Assembly: GCA_963828015.1 (NCBI GenBank)
Contig: CAWHCD010000008.1
Coordinates: 70,952 to 134,951, forward strand
Reading direction: 5' to 3'
Source of the DNA: CAVPUA01 sp963828015
GTDB lineage: Bacteria; Actinomycetota; Actinomycetes; Mycobacteriales; Jatrophihabitantaceae
DNA length: 64,000 nucleotides
Shown in pieces: positions 17,762-25,926 of the stretch. Every line of letters starts with the position of its first letter. Positions within the stretch are counted from its first letter, which is position 1. Under the pieces are notes generated by a model. That model made no database searches. It saw only the letters and a program-made list of their open reading frames with translations, and had not been told where the DNA came from. A program made the position numbers and the translations under genes.

Positions 17762-19042
17762 GTGGCCAGCATCGAGGCCGTCGGAGCTCGCGAGATTCTG
17801 GATTCGCGCGGCAACCCCACCGTCGAGGTGGAGATCGCACTCGACGACGGGACGTTCGCCCGCGCGGCGGTACCCAGCGGCGCCTCGACGGGAGCCTTCG
17901 AGGCGGTCGAGCTGCGCGATGGCGGCGAGCGCTACGGCGGTAAGGGCGTCGGCCGCGCCGTCGAACACGTGCTAGACACGATCGGCCCCGAGATCGTGGG
18001 CTTCGAGGCCAGCGAGCAGCGTCTCATCGACGCGGCCCTGATCTCGCTCGACGGCACCCCGGACAAGAGCCGGCTAGGCGCGAACGCGTTGCTCGGAGTG
18101 TCATTGGCCGTCGCCCGCGCCGCCGCCGACTCGGCCGAACTGCCGTTGTTCCGCTACGTCGGTGGCCCGAACGCCCACCTGTTGCCGGTGCCGATGATGA
18201 ACATCCTCAACGGTGGGGCGCACGCCGACTCCAACGTCGACGTCCAAGAGTTCATGATCGCGCCGATCGGGGCGAGCACGTTCGCCGAGGCACTACGCCA
18301 AGGCGCGGAGGTCTACCACTCGCTGAAGTCGGTCCTCAAGCGCAAGGGACTGGCGACCGGACTCGGTGACGAGGGGGGCTTCGCGCCCAGCCTGGACTCC
18401 AACCGGGCCGCGCTGGATCTGATCGGCGAGGCGGTCGAGCAGGCCGGCCTGACGGTGGGGCGCGACGTTGCCCTGGCGCTGGACGTCGCCGCGACCGAGT
18501 TCTACCGCGATGGCGCCTACGAGTTCGAGGGGGCCCGCAAGTCGGCCGAGGAGATGATCGCCTACTACGCGACCTTGGTCAGCGACTACTCGATCGTCTC
18601 GATCGAGGACCCGCTGTCGGAAGAGGACTGGGCCGGCTGGATCGCGATGACCGACCAGCTCGACGCCCAGGTGCAGATCGTCGGGGACGACCTGTTCGTC
18701 ACCAACCCGATCCGGCTGGCCCGCGGCATCGAGGAGGGCGCGGCCAATGCCCTGCTGGTCAAGGTGAATCAGATCGGGACGCTGACCGAGACCCTTGATG
18801 CGGTCGACCTGGCCCACCGGCACGGCTACCGCAGCATGATGAGCCACCGCTCGGGCGAGACCGAGGACACGACGATCGCCGACCTCGCGGTGGCCACCAA
18901 CTGCGGGCAGATCAAGACCGGCGCGCCGGCCCGTAGCGAGCGCGTCGCCAAGTACAACCAGCTGCTGCGCATCGAGGAGGAACTCGATGACGCGGCCCGC
19001 TATGCCGGCGCGGCCGCGTTCCCGAGGTTCGGCCTGAAGTGA
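17762..19042 (+). CDS. eno: Enolase
   Basis: The 426-residue protein matches enolase throughout: IEAVGAREILDSRGNPTVEVE at the start, the loop SGASTGAFEAVELRD, metal ligands in LALDVAATEF, SIEDPL and VGDDLFVTN, and the signature LLVKVNQIGTLTET followed by SHRSGETED. It interconverts 2-phosphoglycerate and phosphoenolpyruvate in glycolysis. The GTG start at 17762 is preceded by GGGAAAGGA. The stop overlaps the GTG start of ftsB (GTGA). Confidence 0.98.
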   Translation: MASIEAVGAREILDSRGNPTVEVEIALDDGTFARAAVPSGASTGAFEAVELRDGGERYGGKGVGRAVEHVLDTIGPEIVGFEASEQRLIDAALISLDGTPDKSRLGANALLGVSLAVARAAADSAELPLFRYVGGPNAHLLPVPMMNILNGGAHADSNVDVQEFMIAPIGASTFAEALRQGAEVYHSLKSVLKRKGLATGLGDEGGFAPSLDSNRAALDLIGEAVEQAGLTVGRDVALALDVAATEFYRDGAYEFEGARKSAEEMIAYYATLVSDYSIVSIEDPLSEEDWAGWIAMTDQLDAQVQIVGDDLFVTNPIRLARGIEEGAANALLVKVNQIGTLTETLDAVDLAHRHGYRSMMSHRSGETEDTTIADLAVATNCGQIKTGAPARSERVAKYNQLLRIEEELDDAARYAGAAAFPRFGLK

Positions 19043-19452
19043 CGTCCAGCTCTGAGCCGACTCGGGCGCGCCGTCCGATCACCGGCCGCGCGCTGGTGCT
19101 GGGCGCGGTCATCGTCGCGCTCGTCGTGCTGCTCGCCCCGCCGTTGCACCGCTACCTGACGGCCCGCTCGAACCTCTCGCAGTCGCTGCAGCAACAGCGA
19201 AGCGATCAGCGAGAGCTCAAGCAGCTGCAGGCACAGGACAAGCAACTGTCCGACCCGGCCTATATCGCCACGCTGGCCCGCGAGCGGCTGCAGTACGCCC
19301 TGCCCGGCGAGACGGTCTACACCATCGTTCGTCCGGGCGACACGCAGGGCGTGGACAGCACGACGGTCAAGGCCCGGCCGGCCACCAGAGCGCCGGGGGA
19401 CACCTGGAACGAGCGGCTCTGGGGCAGTGCCGAGACCGCCGGCGGCTCGTGA
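19039..19452 (+). CDS. ftsB: Septum formation initiator FtsB/DivIC
   Basis: The 137-residue bitopic protein has a basic N-terminus, one membrane segment (about 18-34) and a coiled coil RSNLSQSLQQQRSDQRELKQ, followed by the DPAYIATLARERLQYALPGE motif typical of FtsB/DivIC. It is part of the FtsQBL divisome complex. Both ends overlap neighbours by four bases (GTGA with eno and with the DUF501 gene), indicating translational coupling. Confidence 0.9.
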   Translation: MTSSSEPTRARRPITGRALVLGAVIVALVVLLAPPLHRYLTARSNLSQSLQQQRSDQRELKQLQAQDKQLSDPAYIATLARERLQYALPGETVYTIVRPGDTQGVDSTTVKARPATRAPGDTWNERLWGSAETAGGS

Positions 19453-19937
19453 GCGCCGAGCTCGATCCGGCTGACCGCGACGCGGTGGGACGACAGTTGG
19501 GCCGGCCCCCCCGCGCGATCCGAGCGGTGGCCCATCGCTGCCCGTGCGGCAATCCTGATGTCGTCGAGACCTCGCCGCGCCTGCCCGACGGCACTCCGTT
19601 CCCGACGCTGTACTACCTGACCTGCCCTCGCGCGGCGTCGGCGATCGGCACGTTGGAGTCCAGTGGCCTGATGAGCCAGATGACCGACCGGCTGCGTACC
19701 GATCCGGCGTTGGCCTGCGCCTACCGGCAGGCGCATGAGTCCTACCTCGCCCGCCGCGAGCAGATCGCCTCGGTCGCCGAGATCGAGGGCATCAGCGCCG
19801 GTGGCATGCCCAATCGGGTCAAGTGCCTGCACGTGTTGGTCGGGCATGCCCTTGCTGCCGGCCCGGGCGTGAACCCGCTCGGCGATGAAGCGCTGGGCTT
19901 GCTCGCGCCGTGGTGGACGGTCGGCCCATGCGCGTAG
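19449..19937 (+). CDS. DUF501 protein
   Basis: The 162-residue protein carries the DUF501 core: PRAIRAVAHRCPCGNPDVVETSPRL, FPTLYYLTCPRAASAIGTLE, and GGMPNRVKCLHVLVGHALAAGPGVNPLGDE. Conserved cysteines and histidines suggest a metal site, but no function is established. The gene lies between ftsB and ppx as in other actinobacteria, overlapping ftsB by four bases and ppx by ten. Confidence 0.9.
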   Translation: MSAELDPADRDAVGRQLGRPPRAIRAVAHRCPCGNPDVVETSPRLPDGTPFPTLYYLTCPRAASAIGTLESSGLMSQMTDRLRTDPALACAYRQAHESYLARREQIASVAEIEGISAGGMPNRVKCLHVLVGHALAAGPGVNPLGDEALGLLAPWWTVGPCA

Positions 19938-20830
19938 CCGGAATCGACTGCGGGACGAACTCGATCCGGCTGCTGATCACCGACGGCGGCCTCGACGTCG
20001 TGCGCGAGATGCGGATCGTGCGGCTCGGCCAAGACGTCGACCGCACCGGCCGGTTGGCCCCCGAAGCGATCGAGCGCACGCGCGTGGCCCTGGCCGCCTA
20101 CGTCGAGCAGATCCGGGCCCACGACGTCCAAGCCGTGCGCATGGTCGCCACCAGCGCGACCCGCGATGCCACCAACCGGGCCGACTTCGTTGCGATGGTC
20201 ACCGGGTTGCTCGGCATTGCGCCCGAGGTCATCACCGGCGAGGAGGAGGCGGCGCTGTCCTTCGACGGGGCGGTGCGCAGCCTGCCCGGGATCACCGGCT
20301 CGGTCCTGGTCGCCGACATCGGCGGGGGCTCGAGCGAACTCGTCGTCGGGTCGCTGGCCGACGGCGTGATCGGCGCCCGCAGCCTGGACGTCGGCTGCGT
20401 CCGGATGACCGAGCGCCACCTGCTCGACGACCCGCCGAGCCCGGCCCAGATCGCCGCGGTCGAGCACGACGTCCGGGCCGCGTTCACCCAGGCGCGCGAG
20501 TTTGTGCCGGTGGAGCAAGCAAAATCCTTCATCGGCGTGGCCGGAACGGTGACGACAGTGGTGGCTCTGGCCCTCGGTCTGAGCAGCTACCAGGCTGACG
20601 TGATCCACGGGTCGAGTGCGACCTACGCCCAGGTCGACGAGGTCACCGAACGGCTCGTGGTGATGAGCAGCGCGCAGCGCGCGACGCTGCCCGTCATGCA
20701 TCCCGGGCGCGCCGACGTGATCGCCGGGGGAGCGCTGGTGCTCCGCACGCTGATGACGGAGGCGGGTGCGACATCCGTGACCGCGAGCGAGCACGACATC
20801 CTCGACGGGATCGCGGCCAGCATCAGCTAG
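19928..20830 (+). CDS. ppx: Ppx/GppA family exopolyphosphatase
   Basis: The 300-residue protein is an actin-fold phosphatase with the first phosphate loop VAGIDCGTNSIRLL at the N-terminus, EEEAALSF in the middle and LVADIGGGSSELVV as the second loop. Ppx/GppA enzymes degrade polyphosphate or pppGpp. The short length (no C-terminal HD domain) matches actinobacterial Ppx-type proteins. The ATG at 19928 is chosen over an upstream GTG at 19910 because the domain begins immediately; both overlap the DUF501 gene. A PPK2 kinase gene lies 4 kb downstream. Confidence 0.92.
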   Translation: MRVAGIDCGTNSIRLLITDGGLDVVREMRIVRLGQDVDRTGRLAPEAIERTRVALAAYVEQIRAHDVQAVRMVATSATRDATNRADFVAMVTGLLGIAPEVITGEEEAALSFDGAVRSLPGITGSVLVADIGGGSSELVVGSLADGVIGARSLDVGCVRMTERHLLDDPPSPAQIAAVEHDVRAAFTQAREFVPVEQAKSFIGVAGTVTTVVALALGLSSYQADVIHGSSATYAQVDEVTERLVVMSSAQRATLPVMHPGRADVIAGGALVLRTLMTEAGATSVTASEHDILDGIAASIS

Positions 20831-20834
20831 CGCC

Positions 20835-21110
20835 CTAGACCGGTGGCTCGCTGCCGAGCATCCGGCGATAGATGCGCCGCGCGCCCTGGTTGCGGGCCAG
20901 CTGGCCGACCGCGAGCGCCGCGGCGGAGAACCCGGCGTAGGTGATTGCGGTAGTCCAAAGGACCTGCGGATCATTCGGTCGCCGGGCCGGGTTGCCGGCG
21001 TGTGTGGCCCGCCAGCTTCGCTCGATACCCTGGCGCACGGCGATGCCCACTGGAATACCCACGGCCAGCCGCACGACCTTGAAGACCAGCTTTCCCCCCA
21101 GATCGCTCAT
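20835..21110 (-). CDS. DUF4235 small membrane protein
   Basis: The 91-residue protein has two hydrophobic segments around residues 8-24 and 51-68, with RPNDPQVLWTTAITYAGFSAAALAVGQL matching DUF4235, a small actinobacterial membrane family of unknown function. It converges with ppx (4 bases between stops) and diverges from the uracil-DNA glycosylase gene. Confidence 0.8.
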   Translation of the reverse strand: MSDLGGKLVFKVVRLAVGIPVGIAVRQGIERSWRATHAGNPARRPNDPQVLWTTAITYAGFSAAALAVGQLARNQGARRIYRRMLGSEPPV

Positions 21111-21140
21111 GTATCACTTATACCCGAGTTGGGCGGATTT

Positions 21141-21866
21141 GTGCAGCCTGATCAGTCAGCCGAGACCGGCGCGGCCGGTCTTTCCAGCCTGAGCGAGCTC
21201 AACGAGGGCATTGCCGGCTGCCGAGCCTGCCCACGGCTCGTGGCCTGGCGGGAGCAGGTGGCGATCGAGAAACGGCGCAGCTTCGCCCACCAGACGTATT
21301 GGGGACGCGCGGTGCCCAGCTTCGGTTCCGACCGCCCGGGCATCCTGATCCTCGGGCTGGCGCCCGCTGCGCACGGGGCGAACCGCACCGGCCGGATGTT
21401 CACCGGTGACCGTTCCGGCGACTGGCTCTACGCCGCGCTCCATCGTTGCGGCCTGGCCAGTCAGCCGAACTCGGTGTCCCGCGATGACGGGATGCGGCTG
21501 GACGCAGTCCGCATCACCGCCGCTGTGCACTGCGCGCCGCCGGACAACAAGCCGACGACCGAGGAACGCGACACCTGTCGCTCGTGGCTCGTCCGTGAGC
21601 TCGACCTGGTCTGGCCCTCGGTGCGTGCCATCGTCGTCCTCGGCGGATTCGGCTGGGCCGCACTCTGGCCGGCGCTACGGTCTGCCGGTCACGTGTTGCC
21701 GCGTATCCCGTCCTTCGGGCACGGTGTGGAAGTCGCCCTGCCCGATGCGCGAACGGTCATCGGGTGCTACCACGTCAGCCAGCAGAACACGTTCACCGGA
21801 CGGTTGACCGAGCCGATGCTCGACGCCGTGCTCACCCGTGCGGCCGCTATCGCCGACCTACGTTGA
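21141..21866 (+). CDS. Uracil-DNA glycosylase, family 5 (UdgB-type)
   Basis: The 241-residue protein has motif A GLAPAAHGANRTGRMFTGD and motif B HVSQQNTFTGRLT, which define family 5 (UdgB) enzymes. Four cysteines (27, 30, 131, 146) are positioned to bind a 4Fe-4S cluster. These enzymes remove uracil and some other deaminated bases from DNA. The GTG at 21141 follows the DUF4235 promoter side; a longer frame to 21000 would overlap that gene antisense. Confidence 0.9.
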   Translation: MQPDQSAETGAAGLSSLSELNEGIAGCRACPRLVAWREQVAIEKRRSFAHQTYWGRAVPSFGSDRPGILILGLAPAAHGANRTGRMFTGDRSGDWLYAALHRCGLASQPNSVSRDDGMRLDAVRITAAVHCAPPDNKPTTEERDTCRSWLVRELDLVWPSVRAIVVLGGFGWAALWPALRSAGHVLPRIPSFGHGVEVALPDARTVIGCYHVSQQNTFTGRLTEPMLDAVLTRAAAIADLR

Positions 21867-21935
21867 TCTGGTTGCTCGCATTGAAGTAGCTGTGAAAGCA
21901 TGATCCTTCTCGAACCCGACGATAGGGATGCATCG

Positions 21936-22355
21936 ATGACCGAGTCGACGATCGTGCCCAGCCCGGCGCCGAGAAATAGCGGCCCTATTGGTCAACACCG
22001 CGGGATCGGCATCTCCATCCTGCTGGCCATCGTGACCCTGGGCATCTACTGCTTCGTCTGGGTGTGGAAGACGCAGGCCGAGATTCAGCGCCGATCCGGT
22101 CAGGGTGTTGGCGGCCCAATCGGCTTTATCATCTATTTCTTCGTGTCGATCGTCACCTTCTACCTCGTGCCCTACGAGGTGCGAAAGATGATCGAGCAGG
22201 ACGGCGGCACGAGCCGGGTCAGCGGGGTCACCGGTTGGTGGTGGCTGCTGCCGATCGCCGGGCCGATCATCTGGTTCGTCAAGGTGCAGGGCCAGCTCAA
22301 CGACTACTGGCAATCCGTTGCGCCAGCGGCGCCAGCCGCCGTCGCCCAGGCCTGA
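21936..22355 (+). CDS. DUF4234 membrane protein
   Basis: The 139-residue protein has a short polar N-terminus, then hydrophobic segments. GISILLAIVTLGIYCFVWVWKTQ is the DUF4234 signature (a YxxxW-type motif in the first helix), followed by two more helices. The function is unknown. An in-frame start at 21900 is possible, but the ATG at 21936 gives the usual family N-terminus. Confidence 0.75.
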   Translation: MTESTIVPSPAPRNSGPIGQHRGIGISILLAIVTLGIYCFVWVWKTQAEIQRRSGQGVGGPIGFIIYFFVSIVTFYLVPYEVRKMIEQDGGTSRVSGVTGWWWLLPIAGPIIWFVKVQGQLNDYWQSVAPAAPAAVAQA

Positions 22356-22381
22356 GCCGCGGGGCGCGCTAGCGTCGAAGG

Positions 22382-23716
22382 ATGAGCTCACTGCAGAGTC
22401 CGGTCCGGATCGTGATCGTCGGCGGTGGCTACGTCGGCATGTACACCGCTCTGGGCCTGCAGCGGAAGCTGTCCCGTGGCCGGGCCGAGATCACGATCAT
22501 CGACCCGCAGCCGCACATGACCTATCAGCCGTTCCTGCCCGAGGCGGCGGCCGGCAGCGTCGAGCCGCGCCACGTCGTGGTGCCACTGCGCCGGGTGCTC
22601 AAGCACTGCCGGGTGATCACCGCGACCGTCTCGGGGATCTCGCACGCCGACAAGACCGTCACGGCGATCCCGGCTGAGGGCCTGCAGATCGAGCTGGCCT
22701 ACGACCTGCTCGTCGTCTGCCCGGGATCGGTCTCCCGGCTGCTGCCGATACCGGGGCTGGCCCAACAGGGCATCGGTTTCAAGTCGATCGGCGAGGCGAT
22801 CTATCTGCGCAATCACGTGCTGGCCCGTCTCGACCTGGCCAGTTCCATCGAAGACGTGGAGCGCCGCCGCAAGGCGCTGTCCTTCGTCTTCATCGGAGGC
22901 GGCTACGCCGGGGTCGAGGCGTTGGCCGAGTTGCAGGACATGGCCCGCTACGCGACGCGCTACTACGACTCGATCGGCGTCGATGACATGCGGTGGGTGC
23001 TGGTGGAGGCAGCCGACCGGATCATGCCCGAGGTGTCGGTGGGCCTGGGGGCCTACACCGTCGACCGCCTGGTCGAGCGCAAGATCGACGTGCGCCTGAA
23101 TACCCGGATCGAATCGGTGCTCGACGGCCACGTAGTCCTGTCCGACGGCACCGAGTTCGACGCCGAGACGATCGTCTGGACGGCCGGCGTCAAGGCCAAT
23201 CCGATGCTGGCCGAGACCGACTTCGAACTCGACGACAAGGGTCGGCTGCCCTGCAACGTGACCCTGACCGTGCGGGGCGTGGACGGGGTGTTCGCGGCCG
23301 GGGACTGCGCGGCCGTACCGGACCTGACCAAGCCGGGTTCGCTCACCAGTCCGTCGGCCCAGCACGCCGTTCGGCAGGCCAAGGTGCTGGCCCGCAACGT
23401 CATTGCCACCGTCAAGGGCGCCGAACTGCACCCCTACGAGCACAAATACGTCGGCTCGGTGGCCTCGCTCGGGCTCTACCGCGGCGTGGCCGAGCTGTAC
23501 GGCGTGAAAGTGCGCGGCCCGCTGGCCTGGTTCATTCACCGCACCTACCACGTCTCGCGGATGCCGACCTTCAATCGCAAGGTGCGGGTACTGGCTGACT
23601 GGACGGAGGCGCTGTTCTTCAAGCGTGAGGTGGTGTCGCTGGGACAACTGCAGGAACCGCACAGTGAGTTCCAGTTGGCCGCCGGCGAAGGTCCCGAACC
23701 ACCGGCAACCGCCTAG
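22382..23716 (+). CDS. ndh: Type II NADH dehydrogenase (NDH-2)
   Basis: The 444-residue flavoprotein has the FAD-binding GGGYVGMYTALGL at the N-terminus, the NADH-binding FIGGGYAGVEALAEL near 165-180 and the second FAD motif VFAAGDCAAV near 300. The C-terminal part (VRGPLAWFIHRTYHVSRMP) fits membrane-associated NDH-2. It passes electrons from NADH to menaquinone without proton pumping. It starts 26 bases after the DUF4234 gene on the same strand. Confidence 0.88.
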   Translation: MSSLQSPVRIVIVGGGYVGMYTALGLQRKLSRGRAEITIIDPQPHMTYQPFLPEAAAGSVEPRHVVVPLRRVLKHCRVITATVSGISHADKTVTAIPAEGLQIELAYDLLVVCPGSVSRLLPIPGLAQQGIGFKSIGEAIYLRNHVLARLDLASSIEDVERRRKALSFVFIGGGYAGVEALAELQDMARYATRYYDSIGVDDMRWVLVEAADRIMPEVSVGLGAYTVDRLVERKIDVRLNTRIESVLDGHVVLSDGTEFDAETIVWTAGVKANPMLAETDFELDDKGRLPCNVTLTVRGVDGVFAAGDCAAVPDLTKPGSLTSPSAQHAVRQAKVLARNVIATVKGAELHPYEHKYVGSVASLGLYRGVAELYGVKVRGPLAWFIHRTYHVSRMPTFNRKVRVLADWTEALFFKREVVSLGQLQEPHSEFQLAAGEGPEPPATA

Positions 23717-23738
23717 CTCGGCTCACCGCGCGGCGTGG

Positions 23739-23814
23739 TGGTACCCCCGGTCGGATTCGAACCGACACTGGGACCCTTTTAAGGGGTCTGCCTCTGCCAT
23801 TGGGCTACGGGGGC
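23739..23814 (-). tRNA. tRNA with UAA anticodon and short (class I) variable loop
   Basis: Read on the minus strand from 23814, the sequence folds as a standard cloverleaf. The acceptor is GCCCCCG/CGGGGGT (G1-U72 wobble), with a 3-bp D stem GCC/GGC and anticodon stem GACCC/GGGTC with loop CTTAAAA. The variable region is CCAGT (5 bases), the T arm is GTCGG-TTCGAAT-CCGAC, the discriminator is A, and CCA is encoded. The anticodon reads UAA, which would pair with UUA (Leu). Bacterial tRNA-Leu normally has a long class II variable arm, which is absent here, so the amino-acid identity is uncertain. No tmRNA or other tRNA is nearby. Confidence 0.85.
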
Positions 23815-23830
23815 AGGCCGCTGGCGCGGG

Positions 23831-24007
23831 CTAGCCGCCGCTCTTGCGCCGGAAGGTGCGCTTGCCGCCCGCGGCGCCGTGCTCACCGTGGATCTTGGAG
23901 CCGTCACGATCGGACTGCCCGGCCGCTCGGTCGGCCTGCTGCCCGCGCTTGCGCTCTAAGGCCGCGCGGTATTTGTCCTTGACGTCGTCGGGCTGCTGCT
24001 CGCTCAT
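23831..24007 (-). CDS. DUF5302 small basic protein
   Basis: The 58-residue highly charged protein reads MSEQQPDDVKDKYRAALERK at the start and ends GGKRTFRRKSGG, matching the DUF5302 family of small actinobacterial proteins of unknown function. It is Gly/Lys/Arg-rich and probably disordered at the C-terminus. The inner ATG at 24007 is preferred over an upstream one at 24025. Confidence 0.75.
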   Translation of the reverse strand: MSEQQPDDVKDKYRAALERKRGQQADRAAGQSDRDGSKIHGEHGAAGGKRTFRRKSGG

Positions 24008-24055
24008 GACTCCAGCGTGGCACACGCCGGCTGCGCGCGAGACAACCCGGTCGGA

Positions 24056-24925
24056 CTAGACGTCCTTGACGATGTAGCGGGTCGGGATCCACGCCTGTGA
24101 TTCCATTGGCGGCCGCTGATAGTCGCGCTGCTGACGAGGGGGCAGCTCGATGTCGGAGTGCGGCAGGTCGCCGTAGGGCACCATGCTCAGCAGGTGGCTG
24201 ATCACGTTGAGCCGGGCCGCCTTCTTGTCGTTGGCGTCGACCACGTGCCAGGGCGCTTCCTTGATGTCGGTGTAGGCGAACATCTGGTCCTTGGCCTCGG
24301 CGTAGTCGACCCACCGAGCCCGGGCCTGCAGGTCCATCGGGCTCAACTTCCACCGCTTGGCCGGGTTGTGGATGCGCTCGATGAAGCGCTTCTCCTGCTC
24401 CTCATCGCTGAGCGAGAGCCAGTACTTGATCAGGATGATCCCGTCGCGTACGAGGGCGCGCTCGACCTGCGGGCAGGTGCGCAGGAACTCCTCGTACTGC
24501 TCGTCTGTGCAAAAGCCCATGACCCGCTCGACGCCGGCCCGGTTGTACCAGCTGCGGTCGAACATCACGATCTCGCCGCCGGCGGGCAGCTGCGCGATGT
24601 AACGCTGGAAGTACCACTGCGTCTTCTCTTTCTCCGACGCGGTGCCCAACGCGACGACGCGGAAGTTGCGGGCACTGAGCCGCTCAATGATCCGCTTGAT
24701 CGTCCCGCCCTTGCCGGCGGTGTCGCGGCCTTCGAAGATGATCATTACGCGCAGGCCGTTCTGGATGATCCACTCTTGCATGCGGACCAGCTCGGTCTGC
24801 AGCCGCTCCAGTTCCTTCTCGTACTTGTCCTTGGGGATCACCTTCGGCGTCGACCCGTCCGACGCGAGTATCTCCTGGACCTTCTTGTGGTCCTTGTGGG
24901 TCTTCGGCGCGTCGGTTTTGGTCAT
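24056..24925 (-). CDS. ppk2: Polyphosphate kinase 2 (PPK2)
   Basis: The 289-residue protein has the PPK2 P-loop FEGRDTAGKGG (about 65-74), the lid-side motif FDRSWYNRAGVERVMGF and IKYWLSLSDEEQEKRF, all hallmarks of PPK2. These enzymes phosphorylate NDPs or NMPs with polyphosphate. The full single-domain form and length suggest a class I (NDP) enzyme. ATG at 24925 removes a non-family leader (start at 24946). With ppx nearby, the region has both polyP-using and polyP-degrading functions. Confidence 0.93.
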   Translation of the reverse strand: MTKTDAPKTHKDHKKVQEILASDGSTPKVIPKDKYEKELERLQTELVRMQEWIIQNGLRVMIIFEGRDTAGKGGTIKRIIERLSARNFRVVALGTASEKEKTQWYFQRYIAQLPAGGEIVMFDRSWYNRAGVERVMGFCTDEQYEEFLRTCPQVERALVRDGIILIKYWLSLSDEEQEKRFIERIHNPAKRWKLSPMDLQARARWVDYAEAKDQMFAYTDIKEAPWHVVDANDKKAARLNVISHLLSMVPYGDLPHSDIELPPRQQRDYQRPPMESQAWIPTRYIVKDV

Positions 24926-25061
24926 GGTTAAAAGTAAGCCACCCAACGCTGGCTGTCCGATTTCCGGATTATTTCGTCGCGATTTCTGACCCTCGTGATC
25001 GGAACTTCATCCTCCCGCCCCGCGTTAGTAGGGGGTAAGCAACGTCTCTCAGGAGGAACGA

Positions 25062-25925
25062 GTGGCCAGCAATCCCGCGCTCACGAAGTGGCAGAGCACC
25101 GTGATGGCGCCGACCAGTCCTGCCGCACCTCCGACCGTGCCCCCGACGTCGCCGGCGGCCGGCGAACTCGAGACCCTCTACCGCCAGCCCTCCTACGGCG
25201 GGCCGACCTACCCCCCGGCCGGTGGCGGCGTGGGCTACGGCGGCGGATCGGGCGCGGCCCCGAGTCGCTATATGACCTTGGACGACGTCGTCCTGCGTTT
25301 CGGTGCGATGCTCGTCGTCTTGTTCGCGACCGGTGCCGCGGCCTGGATCCTGGTGCCCGAGAGCAATGCCCTGCCGGCGGTCTTGATCGGCGCGCTGGGT
25401 GGTTTCGCGGTCGCCATGTACATCGCGCTCACGATGCGGGCCAACGCCTTCACCTCGTTGCTGTACGCCGCACTCGAGGGCATCGTCCTCGGTGCCATCA
25501 GCCGCTCGTTCAATGCGCAGTTCTCCGGAATCGTCGTCCAGGCGATCACCGGGACCGTGATGGTGGCCGGCGGTGTGCTCATCGCCTACAAGATCGGCGC
25601 GATCCGGGTGACTCCCAAGTTCACCCGCATCACGATCGCGGCGACCTTCGGCGTGCTCGGACTGATGCTCGTGAACGCCATCGCCTACCTCTTCCACCCG
25701 GGTGGACTGGGGCTGCGCGAGGGTGGCGTGCTGGCCATCGTCCTCAGCCTGGTCTGCATCGGGGTGGCGGCGATGAACCTGGTCCTTGACTTCGACGTGA
25801 TCGAACGAGGCATCAAGCACGGCGCGGATGAAAGGTTCGCCTGGTTCGCCGGCTTCAGCCTGATGGTGACGCTGGTCTGGCTGTACCTCGAGATGCTGCG
25901 ACTGCTCGGCTACCTGCGCAACTAG
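25062..25925 (+). CDS. Bax inhibitor-1/YccA family membrane protein
   Basis: The 287-residue protein has a Pro/Gly-rich N-terminus of about 70 residues, with a YGGPTYPPAGGG segment, followed by seven hydrophobic segments. It matches the actinobacterial BI-1/YccA (UPF0005) group. Members act as pH-sensitive cation leak channels or protease modulators in other bacteria; the role here is not known. A strong AGGAGGAACGA ribosome binding site precedes the GTG at 25062. Confidence 0.87.
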   Translation: MASNPALTKWQSTVMAPTSPAAPPTVPPTSPAAGELETLYRQPSYGGPTYPPAGGGVGYGGGSGAAPSRYMTLDDVVLRFGAMLVVLFATGAAAWILVPESNALPAVLIGALGGFAVAMYIALTMRANAFTSLLYAALEGIVLGAISRSFNAQFSGIVVQAITGTVMVAGGVLIAYKIGAIRVTPKFTRITIAATFGVLGLMLVNAIAYLFHPGGLGLREGGVLAIVLSLVCIGVAAMNLVLDFDVIERGIKHGADERFAWFAGFSLMVTLVWLYLEMLRLLGYLRN

Positions 25926-25926
25926 C

